DNA of 64,000 nt from Oscarella lobularis (taxonomy: Eukaryota > Porifera > Homoscleromorpha > Homosclerophorida > Oscarellidae), in the NCBI RefSeq assembly GCF_947507565.1, contig NC_089181.1, forward strand, positions 3,171,614-3,235,613, read 5' to 3'. Shown here piece after piece: positions 1 to 13,350 of the stretch. Under the pieces are notes generated by a model. That model made no database searches. It was not told where the DNA came from and worked only from the letters and a program-made list of their open reading frames with translations. Each line of letters begins with the position of its first letter. Position 1 is the stretch's first letter. The position numbers were made by a program, and so were the translations under genes.

Positions 1-1
1 T

Positions 2-2449
<2,448 letters not shown>

Positions 2450-2909
2450 TCGGCGGAGGAGAGGGGGTTACATAGCTAAAAATGGGGTTGGTTTGGCGCG
2501 CCTCTCCTCTTTTCTTCTCTCCCCCCGTCTACCAACCGCATGCGCACGTGTTAGGCTTTGCACACCTCTCTATATCGTCTCTTTCACCTTAATAATTTTT
2601 TTCTTTTTCCGCCGTCAGGCACGTTTTGAAGTGACTGTGCCTCTTTGACGGTTTTTAATGGGTACTACGGTAGTCTCTTCCTATATGCAGTCTTTTCTCA
2701 ATGTGTACGTGTGTGTGTGTATGTGTACGTGTGTTCATCATCTTTTTTTTTTTGTCTCTTGCTTCCTCCTCGTTCCTAGTTTTTTCCCCCTCTGTCGCGC
2801 GGAGACTCTACGTTGGTGATTTTAGTGAGTTTATATTGAGAAACGTCTTCCCCTACCATGACTCATTATTCTTATTATTCTTATTATTCTTATTAGCTGT
2901 AAATAAATA
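2450..2909. other. Convergent 3' intergenic stretch, MARK / XRCC3
   Basis: No gene seen. Contains a TG/TA-rich dinucleotide tract (about 2702-2735), pyrimidine-rich sequence and an AATAAA at about 2902 that could serve as the MARK poly(A) signal, although it lies only a few bases from the XRCC3 stop codon on the other strand. The two genes therefore probably have overlapping 3' ends. Confidence 0.6.
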
Positions 2910-4013
2910 CTAAATATATGCTGTGGGGGACCGAGTTTTCGTCGAAAAAACGCCTCTTTTTGTTATTTGAAATTCGAAACGGTCTTGCGGTAGGTGGGGA
3001 GCAAAGACGATTTCCATGACGCGTGGCGTTGGTTCCGCTTCCGCCTGCATCAAAGCCAGCGCTCGCGGTTACAAATAGGTAGCCACCTTGTGGAAATTAC
3101 CTCATTAGTAGACGCTGATTTCGTTAGAAACAATCGAACGGTGACCACGTGAGACCAGGCGAGACCAAGAGCTGGACTAGATGAACTTCTAGTTGGACCT
3201 TGCCTGGAAGAAAAGTCGCATCAGGTATATAAGTTATTTTGTTTATAAAAATGCAGACCTTTGGGGTTTTAGAGCGGTTATCTAAGGGGGAAAAGGTAGA
3301 TGTTTCTGTCTCTAAGAAGTCTCTAATTTTACCTGGTTGATGCAGACGACTGGTATTGATTTTCGTCTCGTTATTTCCATTAACTTGCGTCCGATATAGA
3401 GCAAAGCTTTGGCTTTTTCCACGGCTTCGTTCTGGTCGAAATCGGCTCTGAATACGGCGGCGAGGGAGTCAATGATAATTAGTTTAATATTCTTTTGTGA
3501 TGTCATCTGTGGAAGGCGATCAATCAGAGCAGTGAGACCATCCTAAAGTCACTTCATTCTGGTATGATTCCACTGGTCAATTATTGGCCACTTACTGATG
3601 ATGCAACGTGTTCTATACAGATTCTGTCGGTCAGTTGACCGACAGACGAAAAAATCATCTGATGTGTTTCTCGAAATGCAGTTGCCATCTGCATCAATCT
3701 CTTAGAAGGAAAAGAACACTCTGTGCTCACATACAAAGCCTCTGAGAAAAAGAGGTCACATGGAGAGAGGTAAAGCTGTACAATTACCTCCTCCTAATCC
3801 GCCCTTTTCAACGGGTAGCTGAACGGTGAGGCAAAGCTGCAGGCTCAGTTGCGTCTTCCCTGCACCGCTTTCTCCCGATATCTCCGTTATTCCGTCAGTC
3901 AGAAGCCCGCCTCCAAGACGGGCATCCATTTCAGGACAGCCAATGCTCAGACGGCGTCGAGAGACGCCTGCCTGCCACGTCTGCAAGGCAGTTTGCACCG
4001 ACGGCAACGTCAT
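2910..4013 (-). CDS. XRCC3: XRCC3-like RAD51 paralogue
   Basis: RecA-fold ATPase of homologous recombination; with RAD51C it forms the CX3 complex that supports RAD51 filaments and Holliday junction processing. Six exons can be joined: LSIGCPEMDARLGGGL with Walker A GESGAGKTQLSLQLCL; an exon with YVSTECSFPSKRLMQM and ICIEHVAS; Walker B KLIIIDSLAAVFRADFD; PVVCINQ; SPALGLAWSHVVTVRLFL; and FAPHLPQDRFEFQITKRGVF near the end. All align in order with vertebrate XRCC3. The start is the uncertain part: the ATG used lies close before the conserved LSIGCP region and gives a protein lacking most of the N-terminal helical domain of human XRCC3. A further exon may lie upstream (to about 4119), but no convincing splice in the right phase was found. 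Divergent from EIF5. Confidence 0.88.
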
Positions 4014-4453
4014 GAGCTAATCCGGGATTTCGACAACGTATAAAATCTGCAAATATTGGCTCACTTTCTATTTTTAGATAGCGAGCACGCGCACACTGCA
4101 CAATTCTTGTCGTCTCCATCAGGTGGATCGTCCGGTCCTTATCGTCTTTAACTGACCTTAGAGCGTCGCTTCCTTTTAGACGAGCCGAAAAGAAAGGCGC
4201 CTAGCGTCACGTGTATGCTCTTTGCCGAACCGCGCTCTCGAGGTTCGATCCACGATGACATCGGGGCCCCCTAAACCCCCGATGACTCATCGCTCCTAAA
4301 AGCCGGCTCGTTAGCGATTTTTCTCGCTTTTTTCAGGTTGTTGCCGAAGCGAAACGAATCGCGCCGCCGCTCGCCGCCGCTCTCGTTCCAATCGATACAT
4401 GATCATCATCTCGCTCACGATAGACCGATACAAGAAATTCTGTCGCCTTCGTC
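4014..4453. promoter_or_regulatory. Divergent promoter region, XRCC3 / EIF5
   Basis: About 440 bases between divergent starts. It may include an unrecognised 5' exon of the XRCC3-like gene. Contains a CACGTG-like core (GTCACGTGTA near 4207) and GC-rich sequence close to the EIF5 start. No clear TATA box was seen, as usual for housekeeping promoters. Confidence 0.4.
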
Positions 4454-6379
4454 ATGGCTGCCATGGTCAACGTAGATCGAAAAAACACCGATCCCTATTA
4501 TCGTTACAAGATGCCACGCCTTCTCGCAAAGGTTTGGGGGGGAAAAGAAAAAAAGGCGGGGGGGGGCGGGGTTGGTAATCATTGATTTTTAGGTGGAAGG
4601 TAAAGGAAATGGAATCAAAACGGTTGTAGTGAATATGGTTGAAATTGCGAAATCTCTTTCTCGTCCTCCTTCATGTGAGATAACTCTATTTATGTATAGA
4701 TGTTTTTATTTCTATTGTCTTTATTATATGAAGATCCTTGCAAGTATTTTGGCTGCGAATTGGGCGCCCAGACTCAAATGGATGCCAAGAACGAACGCTA
4801 CATTGTGAACGGGGCCCACGAGGGCGAACGCCTTCAAGAACTTCTCGACGGCTTCATCAAGAAATTCGTCATGTGCAACGAATGCGAAAACCCGGAAACT
4901 ATACTCGTAAGATTAGACAAACGAAAATAATTGATACTGATTTGATATTTAGACTGTGGACAAGAGGGGAAATATCAACCAGGGCTGTTCCGCTTGCGGT
5001 CACCAATGCATGATCGATCCTCGTCACCGACTCACTACATTCATTGTGAAAAATCCGCCTTCAGGATCTCAGCCAACTGGGAAGAAGTGCGCTAAGAGGG
5101 GGGGGACACTTAGAGCAGCTATATGGTTTTTTTTCTCTCTCTTTCCCAGGGGAAGCAAAGAGAAGAAAGCGGCGGCGGCGAAAGAAAAGGAAAAGGAGAA
5201 GGAGAAAGTAAAGGCCAGTGGACACAAGTCGTCAAAGAAGGTAGTCTAGAGCAGAGTGCCCTTCATATCATTAATCTAAATTTGTGTTTTTTTTTTCCCC
5301 TTGTAGGAGGAAGAGGATGTGGAGTGGAGTGTCGACACGAGTGAGGAAGCTGTGAAGCAGAGAATGGGCGAATTGAGTGCCGGGGTCAAAACGTTGGCCG
5401 TGGACGAGGGATCGGGCAATCTCAACTCGTCCGAGCGTGTCGACGCCTTTTTTAAGTTCGTCCATGTAAGAGATCCAATTGCCTTTATCTATATATATAG
5501 AGAGAGATTATGATTATTATGTGTAGCAAAAGAATGTCAATGGGCTTTTGGTGAAGGATATTGGGGCGATTGTTCAGGAAGCGAAGAGGCTCGACGTTTT
5601 CGAAAAGGCTCCTCTTGTCTTGGCTGAGCTCCTCTTCGATAAGAACGTGCAGAAACAGATCAAGGAATATCGTGCCGTTTTTCTCAGGGTAAGTATGCTG
5701 GGCGTGGCGGGCGGGCGTTGAAACAAATCGGGGTCCCCTCGCTGGCGGGAAATAGTTGAAAAATCGTAAGCGAAAAAAACTAAAAAAAATTGTCAGGAGT
5801 GGGATTCGAACCCACGCCTCCAGAGGAGACTGCGATTCACATACGGGGCTTCTCCTGAACGCAGCGCCTTAGACCGCTCGGCCATCCTGACCTGTTGGAA
5901 ATTTGCGGCTTATACGCTCGTTTTATATCGACGCTCTCTTTCTGCAGTTTGTGAATGGCAATAAGAGAGCGCAGAAGTACTTGCTTGGCGCGTTTGAGCA
6001 GCTGGTTGGAAGAGTTAACCCTGAACTGAAGCCGCGTTCCCCTTACATACTGAAAGAATTCTACGAACAAGATCTCCTTGAAGAGGAAGTCATTTTGGAG
6101 TGGGATCAAAAGGTAACAACAAAGTGAAAGTCTATAAAGCGGCATTCTAACTCGCAATAGGTGTCAAAACGATTCGTGGACAAGAAAATCGCCGAAGAAA
6201 TTCATCAGAAGGCAGCACCTTTTGTCAAGTGGCTCCGCGAAGCGGAAGAAGGATCTTCAAGCGAGGAGGAAGGAGACGTCGAAGTTGTCTACTCTACCAA
6301 ACCCCAAGTCAATTCCGTTGAAGAAAATGATGAAGATGGAGGTGATGATGGAGGTGGCATTGATATTGACGCCATCTGA
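4454..6379 (+). CDS. EIF5: Translation initiation factor eIF5
   Basis: GTPase-activating protein for eIF2 in the 43S pre-initiation complex. The N-terminal domain reads [54 protein letters not shown] and [19 protein letters not shown], followed by the second half of the zinc-binding site (CSACGHQC) and FIVKNPP. A Lys/Glu-rich linker leads to the C-terminal W2/HEAT domain (about 5520-6200), which binds eIF2-beta and eIF3. The last residues, IDIDAI, are the same as in human eIF5. Two ATGs nine bases apart (4454 and 4463) could both start it; the first is used. An intron of about 250 bases holds an antisense tRNA-Leu gene. Its neighbour on the left is divergent, on the right convergent. Confidence 0.97.
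5792..5891 (-). tRNA. tRNA-Leu(CAG) with an 18-base intron
   Basis: The minus strand reads GTCAGGATGGCCGAGCGGTC at the 5' end and GGTTCGAATCCCACTCCTGAC at the 3' end, pairing as a 7-bp acceptor stem. A long variable arm (class II) and TTCGAAT T-loop are present. The anticodon stem is CTGCG/CGCAG with loop TTCAGG-T, interrupted one base after the CAG anticodon by about 18 bases, the canonical tRNA intron position. The A box (TGGCCGAGCGG) and B box (GGTTCGAATCC) are intact. It lies antisense inside an EIF5 intron. Confidence 0.95.
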
Positions 6380-6705
6380 GCTGTCTTGCTTTTTGAACTC
6401 TTGATTTTTTGTTGAACGTTGTCAAATGTCTGTCGCATGGTCTGTTATTGTCAACTGTCATTCAATCGTTAAGGAAAAATGCTTCAAAGGCGCGCGCCTA
6501 AGTGGTTGCTATGACAATCCCAATGCTGATCTCCCTCCCACAGTCAATAACTTATCAACATAACAAAGCAAAAGAAAGAACGGATTATGTAAAAAGATAA
6601 ATGCCGAGTCTCGAGTCCCACGCGACACGAAGGAAAGGAAACGCCACAAAACGTACGTCATAGTGCTACTACAGTACTAAAATTTGCCTATACACCCTTC
6701 TACTG
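6380..6705. other. Convergent 3' intergenic stretch, EIF5 / PH protein
   Basis: No gene seen. AT-rich with short purine runs, and the presumed 3' UTRs of EIF5 and of the minus-strand PH-domain gene. No tandem or inverted repeat of note. Confidence 0.5.
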
Positions 6706-7140
6706 TTAGGGTCGTTTCGCCGCCGCTTGCTGCGCGACAGCTATCGCGTCTCTCCACTCCGCTCCGGCTTCGGTTGTGACTGAAAGACCGGGGCTGTCAT
6801 TATACGGGATAGGCGTGAGTTACCGCGTCTGACTTACGTCCGCGCAATTTGTACGTTCTTCCCGGGTATACGATGTGAAACGTACAGTCCTCTTCCATGT
6901 CAGAGACGCTAACGATCTTTTTTAGATCTATCGTGCCCGACGGCGTGCTTTTCTGCGCGAGAAAGCGATCTCGAAACGGGGTCCCGATATTTTCGGGCTT
7001 TTTCTCACCGCTCCTTTGAAGTAGTGTAGCTGTTTGCCGTTGAGAACGAATTTTCGTAGCTTCCAGTCGGTATTTACGACGCCGCGCTTGTACATATTGC
7101 CTTCTTTGATCGTTTTTCGCAACACGTAGTCGTCCGCCAT
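6706..7140 (-). CDS. Small single-PH-domain protein
   Basis: About 110 residues over three exons, essentially one pleckstrin homology domain. The start reads MADDYVLRKTIKEGNMYKRG, then the first PH strands (WKLRKFVLNGKQLHYFKGA), a middle exon (TIDLKKIVSVSDMEE, FHIVYPGRTYKLRG) and, after a short intron, the C-terminal helix TTEAGAEWRDAIAVAQQAAA with the near-invariant PH Trp. PH domains bind phosphoinositides or proteins at membranes; the ligand is not predictable here. Nothing else is attached, so it is either an adaptor of the small PH type or a PH-only protein such as PLEKHB/PHLDA relatives; no specific orthologue is recognised. Its start lies 60 bases from the start of AK7 on the other strand, so the two share a promoter. 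Confidence 0.75.
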
Positions 7141-7200
7141 TGTCAAATCCGGGCTCGAAACAGAGCACTTGAAATTAATCCGTCGCGTTGGCAACAAGAA
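7141..7200. promoter_or_regulatory. 60-bp bidirectional promoter, PH protein / AK7
   Basis: Only 60 bases separate two divergent start codons. Sequence is GC-rich, has no TATA box and contains GTTGGCAAC, an X-box half-like palindrome (GTTG-CAAC) 4-12 bases before the AK7 ATG. RFX X-boxes drive ciliary genes in animals, so it is a candidate site; this is inference. Confidence 0.4.
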
Positions 7201-10200
7201 TGGCGAAGGTGTTCGTCAACTGCGTCGATCAGTTCTCGGGCAAAAATATAAGCCAAGTCGGCGCCATAGCGAGAATCGACGACATTTTCATTGATCGCAT
7301 CTCTTGGCGCAGGTTTTCACTCAGTCGATCGTCGGCGGAACGCTGGGCGAAGCGCAAGACGACGAAGAGGGCTCGGAAATCGAGGGAACGGGATCGCTAA
7401 AGCCGCACTATCACGTCGTCGGAACGCTGAAAGATTCGGAAGCCCTAAAACCGGACTGGGTCGACGAAATCGTGCCGGTAAAAACGATTTTTACGACAGT
7501 GACGTAAAACCAGAGAGGAATGGTATTTCATTTAGAATTCGAATCGCGATGATTTGTTGGAGATGTTAATGACCTGCGACGTGATTGTGTACGACATTAA
7601 TCAAGATTTGGACGAAGTGGATGAAGCTGGTTGGGCCGTTGAAGGTGAAATCAATACCTTATTTATTTATTTATTTATTGAAGCCTGTAGCTTTGCATTC
7701 TCAACTCGACGTCATCAAAGAGCAAAAGATTTTTATTTGTCTATCAACGATTATGACGTGGGCCAGAAGCAAGCCTCTGGATCCAGTAAAAAATAAACTT
7801 TTTTTATTTTTTGAGTGACTTGCATGTGTAGGAGGACCCCGATATTCCTTTCACGGAAGACGACTACAGAAAGAGAAGGCCTCATCCGAATTTCAAGCAT
7901 CACATTGCAGTGGAAAAACAAGTCATCAAACTAGGGAAAACGGTACAAAAAATCGCTACAGACATAAAAAATATTGATTGAATTCTCAAAATCTAGAACA
8001 AATCCAAGTTTTGCTCTTATGTAATTGCCAGTGGATTGGCATACGGATGCGGCGAAAATATCTTTCATTTTCTATTCAAGGCACGTGAACAAACACAAGT
8101 AACGTTATCTATTTTAGATATATTTTATTTAGAGCGCTTGGCTTGGGGAAGTTGACGCTTTGAATGTATTTGGAAACGGTCAGAACGTCATTCCAATGAT
8201 ACACATTAGAGATCTGGCATGGTTAGTCATAAAAACGCTCAATATAAAATACTTAGGTCTTTGCTTTAGCGTTCTCTTGAATGTGGCTGATGGAAAGCCC
8301 AAAACGCGTTACCTTGTGGCTGTAGACAGTGGCCAATTGTCCCTGGAAGAAGTCGTCAAGGTGAGAATAGAATCCAAAAATTGAATCAGCGAGTCAATAA
8401 AATTTTTTCGTAGAACATCAGTACGAATCTTGGGACAGGTAAAGTGAAGTTTATTCCAAGGGAAGAAGCTCTTCTAGATAAAGACCTTTCAGTAAGAATG
8501 CTTAGTCTTTGTCTTTTTTCGAAAAGAAATGCTCTCTTTTAGCAAAAGGACTTTGATCATTTGTTGGTGAATTTGCGCATGGAAGGCACGTACGTGAAAG
8601 AGAACATGCAAATCGAATGGGTCAGCGAAATGGGCATGGTGGAAAACATTGACGTCGTCATTCGAGAATTCAAAGACACTCGTGGATTATTGGTGATAAT
8701 TATTAATAGAGAGTAGAATCCAGTGGCGAGATATTTGAATTTTTAGCCGGTGAGGATTTGCGTTCTTGGTCCGCCGGCGGCGGGAAAAACGACGCTGGCG
8801 GAGAAGCTGTGTCGTCACTTCAAGATTCATCACGTCAAAGTGATGGACGTGATACGCGAGACGATTCAGCAGTTGGAGCGCAGCGCGGCGAGAGCCGACA
8901 CGGAGGATTTGGACGAAGATGACGACGCGCAAGCTCAAAAGGATAAGGAGTATTTGGAATTGTTGAGGGAAAGTCAAGAGAATAACGACGGTAAGTAAAG
9001 AGTTCAAGAGGGGGGGAGGACATAGCTGAGTCTCTTTCTCTAGGGAGATATGAAGACCAGTACATGATTAACTTTTTCAGAAAGAAACTGAAATCGATGC
9101 CTTGTCAAAATCAGGTAAGAAGCGGAGGCGAATTGGGGCTCCCCCTTTGAAAAAAGAGCTCCAGATTCTAATAAAGCCCCATGGGTACGGTTTATGGTAG
9201 TAGTACAACGTATGTGCCCATGATTTGAAGTAATAGTGCCCCACTTCCCAGTGAAAGATAGAGCTCTAGGGGGACTATTAGAGCGAGTACGTATACACGT
9301 GTATGCTCTGTAGGGTTTTGTGCTTGATGGTTATCCAAAAACGTATGAGCAAGCCAAAGATCTGTTTGCAAGTGAGAAGAATTACACGAGCCCTTTTGGC
9401 ACTAATATTATTATTGGGGTACAAGATGAAGATGAAGAGGAGGAGGAAGGAGAAGGTCAATCGCCTGAATATGACAAGACCATCATGCCAGGTATAGATA
9501 GAGAGAAAACATGCATTGAATAAAAATCCAGCGTTCTTCTGTTTAGAGCTCGTCGTCGCTTTGGACTCCTCTGACGATTTTTTGAAAGAGAGGATTATGA
9601 ATCTTCCGGAGACGGAGGTAGAGGGAACTCATAATTCTGAAGCAGGTGAGGGCTCAGAAATTGGGAGAGCAACTTGGGACTTTTTTATCTCTTTTTTTCT
9701 TAGAGTTTCTTCGTCGATTGTCGCTCTATCGCGATTTGAATACGGAAGACAATACGGTGTTGAACTACTTCGATGAACTGGAAATTCATCCGGAGACGTT
9801 TGAGATTCCCGCCACTCAATGCGAAGTGATGCTGAAGAAAATAAAGAAGGAGATCGGCGAACCAAGAAACTACGGTAAGAGAGAGAGTACTGTATTACTA
9901 CAAAATCAAAGAAACTTTTCCTTTTTTAGGTCCTACGCCAGAAGAACTCGCTGAAATGCAAAGAAAGGCAACAGAAGAACGAGTAAGAGACTTGCGTATG
10001 TAGAATAGAGCCGTATATAGCTAGGAAATCCAGCTGCAAAGAGAAGCGAAGGAGAAAGAGGAAAGGGAGCGACAGGAAGTGGCGGAAGCGGCTGAAACGC
10101 AGAGAAAACGCTCCGAATGGGTAAGAGAATACCTTCATGAGCTGATTTGGTGGCGATATTGCTCTCCTTAGCAAGGACGCTTCGAAGAAGTGAAGGCCGA

Positions 10201-10430
10201 AGAGCGCGAGATGCTGGAAACGCAATCGTACCCACTGAGAAACTATCTCCTCAAAAACGTGATGCCTACATTGACACAGGGACTGATTGAAGTGTGCAAA
10301 GTACGACCAGACGACCCAGTCGATTTTCTGGTAAGAAAAATACCCCCCAAAAGACTCCGATAACATACATGTATTATACTAATACTAATAGGCCGAGTAT
10401 CTATTCGAGAACAATCCTCAGATTGACTAG
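7201..10430 (+). CDS. AK7: Adenylate kinase 7
   Basis: Ciliary adenylate kinase, needed for axoneme function in animals. The N-terminal part is an extended NAD(P)-binding-fold-like region typical of AK7 ([94 protein letters not shown]). The kinase domain starts [20 protein letters not shown] (P-loop), with [27 protein letters not shown] and an acidic insertion, then [18 protein letters not shown] and [17 protein letters not shown] charged coiled coil and a C-terminal DPY30-like dimerisation motif follow ([38 protein letters not shown]). About 15 introns of about 40-200 bases. Every block is collinear with human AK7. A piece of its 3' end recurs at 13351 as part of a segmental duplication. Confidence 0.96.
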
Positions 10431-10474
10431 CAAAAACTCTCTGGTAATACTACTATTTTAACCGAAAAATGACG

Positions 10475-10876
10475 TCAGAACCAAACGCCGGCACTTTCGA
10501 CGGACGTTCCTTGCGTGGGTAGGTGCGATCGAATCGAGCTGTAGGAAAACGATCCCGGCTTGATCGATGGGCGTGGCGCCGTTTGTATCGAAGTTCGCGG
10601 ATCGGGCGAGATTTCGACTTCGGGAACGGGTGGAAGTGAGCTACGGCCGTGCGATGAACCGCGTCTCGTTCGTCTGTTGTCCGATTCCGGCTCTGAATGG
10701 CCGATCGGCGTCATTTCCAGTTCGTCGTCGTCGTTCGGCGAACGACGATCGTGTCGTCCCGTTATGTCGAATTCGTCGCGTTGGCAGAACAGTTTGTAAA
10801 TGAGAACGCCGGTTACAATGAGCAAAAGAAGAAGAAACAGGCCAGGTATCAATCCAGCGAGAAGGAGCGTCGCCAT
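10475..10876 (-). CDS. Small single-pass membrane protein, copy 1
   Basis: 133 residues in one exon. The N-terminus is one hydrophobic helix (residues about 3-28, LLLAGLIPGLFLLLLLIVTG then VLIYKLF), directly followed by a basic stop-transfer and a polar, Ser/Pro/Arg-rich cytoplasmic tail (DEFDITGRHDRRSPNDDDEL, SSLPPVPEVEISPD) with possible phosphorylation and SH3-type Pro motifs. There is no cleavable-looking signal peptide, so it is probably a type III or signal-anchored protein. A second copy at 13569 is about 90% identical, which supports it being a real protein-coding gene. I do not recognise the family. It converges with AK7 (45 bases between stops) and diverges from Rab-like copy 1 (71 bases between starts). 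Confidence 0.7.
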   Translation of the reverse strand: MATLLLAGLIPGLFLLLLLIVTGVLIYKLFCQRDEFDITGRHDRRSPNDDDELEMTPIGHSEPESDNRRTRRGSSHGRSSLPPVPEVEISPDPRTSIQTAPRPSIKPGSFSYSSIRSHLPTQGTSVESAGVWF

Positions 10877-10947
10877 CTATCCGGGTCTTTATTTTTTCAG
10901 TTTTCACATTCCATATTTTCCATCTTCCACTGCCGCGGCGCGCTACC

Positions 10948-12047
10948 ATGGATCCGAAACGGTAAGCGAATGAGTCGCCGCCTAGAGCGAGAGGGGTCCC
11001 CACGTCGTGACAGTGACTTTGTGCATGGTTTTGCTCTTGTCGTTTGGACGGTAGGCGTGTCCCTTTCCCGACGGCGTTTGCTCCAGATCAAGCCGAAGAG
11101 GATTTGCTATTATTGATCGCGCTTGTTTCGCAGCGATTACGCTTTCAAGCTGATACTACTTGGCGACGTATGCTCTGGAAAAACGTCTCTATGTCATCGG
11201 TTCCTGGTAAATACAAGCAATCGACTCGTTGGCGACCCACTTTTCCCGGACCCTCGTCTCCTGCGCCGGCGTGAGTTTTTCTTCTAGAGCAATGATGCCG
11301 CGTTCACACTACCCAACGAAGCCACTATCGGCGTCGATTTCGTAAGTCGAAAACGAAGACGATTTTTTCGTGCGACAATGTGCAACTTAGGGGAGTCGAA
11401 CTATCAATTTGGACGGCGAAACGATCATTTTACGAATCGTGCGTGAAATTTATATCGATCCTTAGAACAGTTTTGACATACATTGCACTAATTATGCATA
11501 TTTGTTTTTCCTAGTTTGACACGACCGGCCAGAAAAGCGTCATGTCAAGGCTGCGTCCGTTGTATCGAGGAGCACACGGAATAATCATCGTCTATAATGT
11601 AACACGCCAGGTAAGCGCCAAGTATGAAAAAATGACTTTTTCTAATAATTTTATCTAGGACACTTTCGACGGTGTGAAACGATGGCTTCAGGAAGTAGAT
11701 CGATATGCTGAGAAGGGAGTGAGCAAGATGATAATTGGCAGCCAATGTGATTTGATGTCGCCTAGAGTAGTACCATACACCACAGCAAAAGTAGGGAAGA
11801 AACAATGATCGCTGAACCTTCTATAATCTTCGTCTTTCCCTCTCAGGAATATGCCGATCAATTGGGAATCCCGTTCTTAGAGACGAGTGCTAAAGACGGA
11901 AAGAACGTGGAACAGGCGTTCATGACAATGGCGGCGGAGATAATGTACAGGGTAGGTCCAGTCACGAGAATGAAAGGTAGAAGAGCAACGTATTGGCCAG
12001 AGAAGATAGAGTGCAATTCTGCCGATTTCTTATGTATGAAGCGTTGA
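10948..12047 (+). CDS. Highly diverged Rab1-like GTPase, copy 1
   Basis: Same exon structure and intron positions as the Rab1 gene at 15524, but strongly diverged. It reads [16 protein letters not shown]-loop [16 protein letters not shown], switch [44 protein letters not shown], then SQCDL in place of the G4 motif NKCDL, and [20 protein letters not shown]. The G4 Asn and Lys, which give guanine specificity, are both replaced, and the C-terminus runs into unrelated sequence ending FLCMKR without the Cys-Cys geranylgeranylation site. It is either a pseudo-GTPase under relaxed constraint or a decaying copy; the frame is still open throughout. The kinase frame that follows overlaps its last 16 bases, so a spliced Rab-kinase fusion cannot be excluded. 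Confidence 0.7.
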
Positions 12048-13260
12048 TGTGGAGGAGATCTCTTGCAGAAGCCGAAGAGCGCTGTTCTCAGCAGGCTGAA
12101 AGACTAAAAGTAGTCGAAAGCCAAACAAAGAGTCTTGAGGAAGAAAAGCGAAATTTTGAGGAAAAAAAACGAAATTTACGGCATCTACTTGGTAATTTTA
12201 GTGTCGTAATTATTTTTCATGAACAAAAATTTTGCTTGCTAGGGCAAAGTGAGCAGAAGTGCTTACAGCTCAGTCAAAGAGTTGACCACTTGACTGAAAT
12301 TGTTAAAGAGAAGGATGCTAAAATAGCGAGGTTGCAAGAATTCGAAAACTTCATAAACATCCTTCCTGAAGACGTTCATCTTACTGGCGTGCGTCTAGGA
12401 AAAGGAGCCTATGGCAGTGAGAACTTGAATGCGCTTCAGCAGGAAATTGCGATTCGTTTTTTATAGAAGTGGACATTGGGCATTGGCGAGGTTCACCCGT
12501 TGCCGTCAAGACTTTCCATGAGTCGATTAAAAGCGAGCATTATTGTGCACTCTTTCGTCAAGAAATGGAAATCTGTAGCCGCATTCGTCATCCCAACATT
12601 GTAGCTATTTGCGGTGTCATAATCATGGATGACACACCTTTTCAAATAATCACTAATCTACTGGAAGGATCTCTCTGCGACGTCATAAAAGCGTCCCTAT
12701 CCTCAAAGTCTCTAACCCTGAAAGAGAAGGTCGATTTGAGTCTCGGCTTTGTCGCCGGCATTTGCTATCTTCACCAACTTCGTCCAACACCAGTTCTCCA
12801 TGGCGACATCCGCTCAACCAACATTTTGGTAACAGCGACAATGGTGGCTCAAGTTGGCGATCTAGGATCAGCGCGATTCTCGGACGCCTCTCTCTCAGCC
12901 GGTATTCATAGCGTTGAATACATTGCACCGGAACGACTTGATGGGAGCCAAGCGAGAAACACAGCCCAAGCTGATGTCTGCAGTCTGGGTGTGACATTGG
13001 GTGAGTTGATGACGTGCAGGGAGCCAATTAAAGCCGAGCGGTACTCTCAAATGGAAATGATTGGGCATGACGATATGAAAGTTATGTGTGTGCAGATGAT
13101 CAATCGTAGGCCACGTGAGCGACCAAGCGCACAAGCTTGTCTTCAAGTTCTGGAAGGAATTTGCCACACTGATGAATATAGTCAATGCCCTCCCAAGCGA
13201 ATGGTGAAAGGCAAATTACACAGGGAAGATGAAGTGACTCTTGTGGATGGGCCATGGTAG
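12032..13260 (+). CDS. Coiled-coil TKL-type protein kinase
   Basis: N-terminal coiled coil of about 90 residues ([40 protein letters not shown]) followed by a kinase domain. Removing two short introns (about 12192-12241 and 12419-12470) gives the glycine loop [16 protein letters not shown] and the catalytic Lys in VAVKTFHE. Then come [13 protein letters not shown], a catalytic loop [12 protein letters not shown] (HGD replacing HRD, with Asp and Asn kept), VGDLGSARF in place of DFG-x-[10 protein letters not shown], and [13 protein letters not shown]. The essential Lys, Asp, Asn and metal-binding Asp are present, so it may be active despite the altered HRD Arg. Best described as tyrosine-kinase-like; no orthologue recognised. 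The start codon is the first in-frame ATG of the coiled-coil frame. It sits exactly at the junction of two segmental-duplication units. Confidence 0.75.
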
Positions 13261-13350
13261 AGTAGAATTGTACCTCTTTTTATTGTCTTCATGTGTAACC
13301 GATAAGCGTTCTTAAGTTTGTAGCATTAGCCTGAAGGACCTGATTTTAGT

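Noticed and set aside
2702-2735. Z-DNA or promoter function of the TG-rich tract
   Set aside because: It is a short imperfect dinucleotide run in a 3' intergenic region with no neighbouring promoter.
4014-4119. An upstream first exon for XRCC3 (METTRIVQCARARYLK)
   Set aside because: The plausible 48-base intron would join in the wrong phase and the residues do not resemble the XRCC3 N-terminus.
9928-10366. 146-codon minus-strand frame opposite AK7 exons
   Set aside because: Antisense shadow of the Glu/Arg-rich coiled coil of AK7 (Phe/Ser/Leu-rich mirror).
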